Shown here: piece after piece, positions 63,501-64,000 of the stretch
How positions within the stretch are numbered: the stretch's first letter is position 1
Layout: the number at the start of each line of letters is the position of its first letter
From: an uncultured Prevotellaceae bacterium
GTDB taxonomy: Bacteria; Bacteroidota; Bacteroidia; Bacteroidales; Bacteroidaceae
Reading direction: 5' to 3'
Length of the DNA stretch: 64,000 bases
NCBI GenBank assembly: GCA_900318885.1
Contig: ONMN01000003.1
Coordinates: 1 to 64,000 of the forward strand
Translations under genes and position numbers: made by a program
Notes under the pieces: model-generated
Seen by the model: only the letters and a program-made list of their open reading frames with translations
Databases searched by the model: none
What the model was told of the DNA's origin: nothing

Positions 63501-63733
63501 ACCGTCGACTCCGACGGCACCTTCAGTTGGAAGTTACCATCGAAATCAGTCACAGTACCCGTTGAAGTGTTTCCCTTCACTACTACCGAGGCGCCTATCA
63601 ATGCATCCCCGACACCGTCTGTGACTGTACCCGTTACCGTGATGCCGTTTTGAGCCTGCATTGTTGTGCAGAATGCCACCAGCATCAAGATGGTTGGAAG
63701 AGTCTGTCTGAACAGTTGTTTTAGATTCTTCAT
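60545..63733 (-). CDS. SusC-family TonB-linked transporter, first pair (XusA-like)
   Basis: 1062 residues. Signal peptide KNLKQLFRQTLPTILMLVAFCTTMQAQ; carboxypeptidase-regulatory-like domain (ITVTGTVTDGVGDALIGASVVV, 29-110); TonB-box region EEVVVVGYG; plug (PRIYIRGAAAWNTDAQPLILVDGVEREI...VATVSVLKDASATAVYGVKGANGVILITTKRGQ); barrel to FGFKLNI. It heads the run SusC-SusD-SusC-SusD-XusE-like-GH10-like-CBM-like, 15 kb on one strand, the order of the xylan utilisation system. The hybrid two-component regulator usual for these loci is not inside the window. Confidence 0.92.
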   Translation of the reverse strand: MKNLKQLFRQTLPTILMLVAFCTTMQAQNGITVTGTVTDGVGDALIGASVVVKGNTSTGTVTDFDGNFQLKVPSESTVLVISYVGMTTKEVKVGKQRKFDVTLYDDTQLEEVVVVGYGQQKKASVVGAITQTTGEVLERAAGIGSVSAALTGNLPGVATIASTGQPGEEDPRIYIRGAAAWNTDAQPLILVDGVEREIKSVDVSSVATVSVLKDASATAVYGVKGANGVILITTKRGQEGKARIDVGFNATLKAVSKLPRKYDSYDGYMLRNEALEHELAIGGDASWAYYRPQTFINNFRNQDRTVKPNYDANGNFLGDYSQAERYPNVDWQDEMFKSTAMSYNANLNISGGTQFVKYFVAFDYQNEGDMTKIWDNHQGYEGGYAYNRLNVRSNLDFQITKTTQFRVNLAGSNAQQKTPRYYYGNSGEYFQQQNWAGAYGMPPNVFPVQFSDYSWGYYPLVSNVANSPMNVALSGYELKTITRVFTDFALEQKLDFITKGLVARGTISWDNQFDEGDRGITQAGGGHATKRMYMLPEDGVLRPENQIFTNTGFDFYEKVDWDIVAGNVGKTYRATEMSLQLFWGRQFGDHNITAMGNWKRRIDASGTTLENRREDWVFRTTYDYKSKYFAEFNGAYNGSQKFSPDNRFAFFCSGAAGWMVSEEPFMKKLKDKGIIDMFKIRGSIGEIGDDNAGARWAYMNQWAVTSKVHMTLTDGESPFQGYKESVIASPDLKWATVSKKNLGFDYAFLHGMFAGSFDWFRDDRKDIFVSGGNRSVPSYYGAGTVPDINKGEIKNTGFEFEVRFNKVLKNGMRFWANANYTYAHNTIKIKDDPALLPSYRRAQGYSQGQYVSFIDNGYIGTYDELYSTPKREKDDTQVLIGDHYIVDFNADGVVDETYDQAPFGYTGNPEHTYNATIGWEWKGWSCFAQFYGVTGVTRDVGLTSFNNKLLTVYDNGTWWNPVDGNGEVVVPRFTTQVAYNDGTQYLYDGSYFRMKNVELAYTWTKGWIKKLGFSSLKIYVNGNNLFLITKMPDDRESNYGWSGGGGAYPTVRRYNFGFKLNI

Positions 63734-63791
63734 TTTGACAGATTTTGATTCATAAATTATTTTTTTGTTAGTTAAAATTCAAATGACGGGG

Positions 63792-63799
63792 CAAAGGTA
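63792..63799 (-). promoter_or_regulatory. -7 box of the xylan-type operon
   Basis: TACCTTTG on the minus strand, 59 bases upstream of the SusC-1 start; no clear TTTG partner, as expected for an activator-dependent promoter. The upstream stretch to 63970 is AT-rich, with TGTAACA at 63831 and 63852 (21 bases apart), a possible regulator site. Confidence 0.5.
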
Positions 63800-63972
63800 C
63801 GCCTATTATTTTAAATAGCGTTTGCTGGGTGTAACACGATTTTTTTATTTTGTAACATCTCTTAAAAAAATTAGCTTTTTAGCCATTTTTCGATACATTT
63901 AAAGCATTCATATTACTAATTAGAACCTGCAAAACACCATGTTTACGACTATTTCGCGCGCGAACATAATAT

Positions 63973-63996
63973 AAAAAAATGGGAGGCGATTCGCAT
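63973..63996 (-). terminator. truncated terminator arm at the window edge
   Basis: AAAAAAATGGGAGGCGATTCGC: on the minus strand GCGAATCGCCTCCCATTTTTTT looks like the 3' arm and T run of a terminator for a gene beyond base 64000. The other arm cannot be seen. Confidence 0.35.
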
Positions 63997-64000
63997 CGGC

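Overview
The window looks like a Bacteroidota chromosome, most probably Prevotella or a close relative (Segatella, Xylanibacter). Three things point there: promoters of the Bacteroidetes type (TTTG, about 20 bases, TAnnTTTG, usually TACCTTTG) with no regular Shine-Dalgarno sites; many SusC/SusD pairs and SPII lipoproteins; and type IX secretion tails (YNLAGQKV...GKKFVNK). I see no tRNA, rRNA, CRISPR array, transposase, integrase or phage gene.

Layout. 1-6 kb: a tiny 'smalltalk' peptide, then a run of nagB, an exported six-hairpin glycosidase-like protein and a GH3 beta-xylosidase/glucosidase. 6-9 kb (minus): Ca/Na antiporter, S4 protein, pth, L25. 8.8-17.5 kb: sulfur-amino-acid block with cysK, a LuxR-type regulator, metY, metF, metH and a divergent Lrp/AsnC gene; metY and metH share a 63-bp promoter element. 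17.5-21 kb: nusB, yajC, ybbR-like, coaE and a DUF5606 gene, then fur behind a large outer-membrane barrel gene. 24.5-34.2 kb: a SusC/SusD locus with a lipoprotein and a secreted M6 metallopeptidase, which suggests peptide rather than glycan uptake. 34.4-40.9 kb: HD protein, a broken carboxyltransferase gene, M15 peptidase, HAD phosphatase, queF and a queuosine-precursor transporter behind a preQ1-I-like riboswitch, and the CCA-adding enzyme. 41-47 kb (plus): PAP2-barrel protein, DUF1599, a membrane protein read in frame into tpiA, a SPOR protein, folE. 47-64 kb (minus): exported flavodoxin, then a xylan-type locus with two SusC/SusD pairs, a XusE-like lipoprotein, a GH10-like protein that has lost both catalytic glutamates, and a secreted carbohydrate-binding-like protein.

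Structure not explained by the genes: (i) imperfect 7- or 8-base tandem arrays that fill stop-to-start gaps and also interrupt three proteins (the six-hairpin protein, MetH, the CCA enzyme); (ii) a dyad AATACTTTTGGAGTATT repeated at exactly 21-bp steps in front of the outer-membrane barrel gene (4 copies) and the exported flavodoxin (3 copies); (iii) tandem look-alike terminators and a duplicated gene end between the xylan locus and the flavodoxin.
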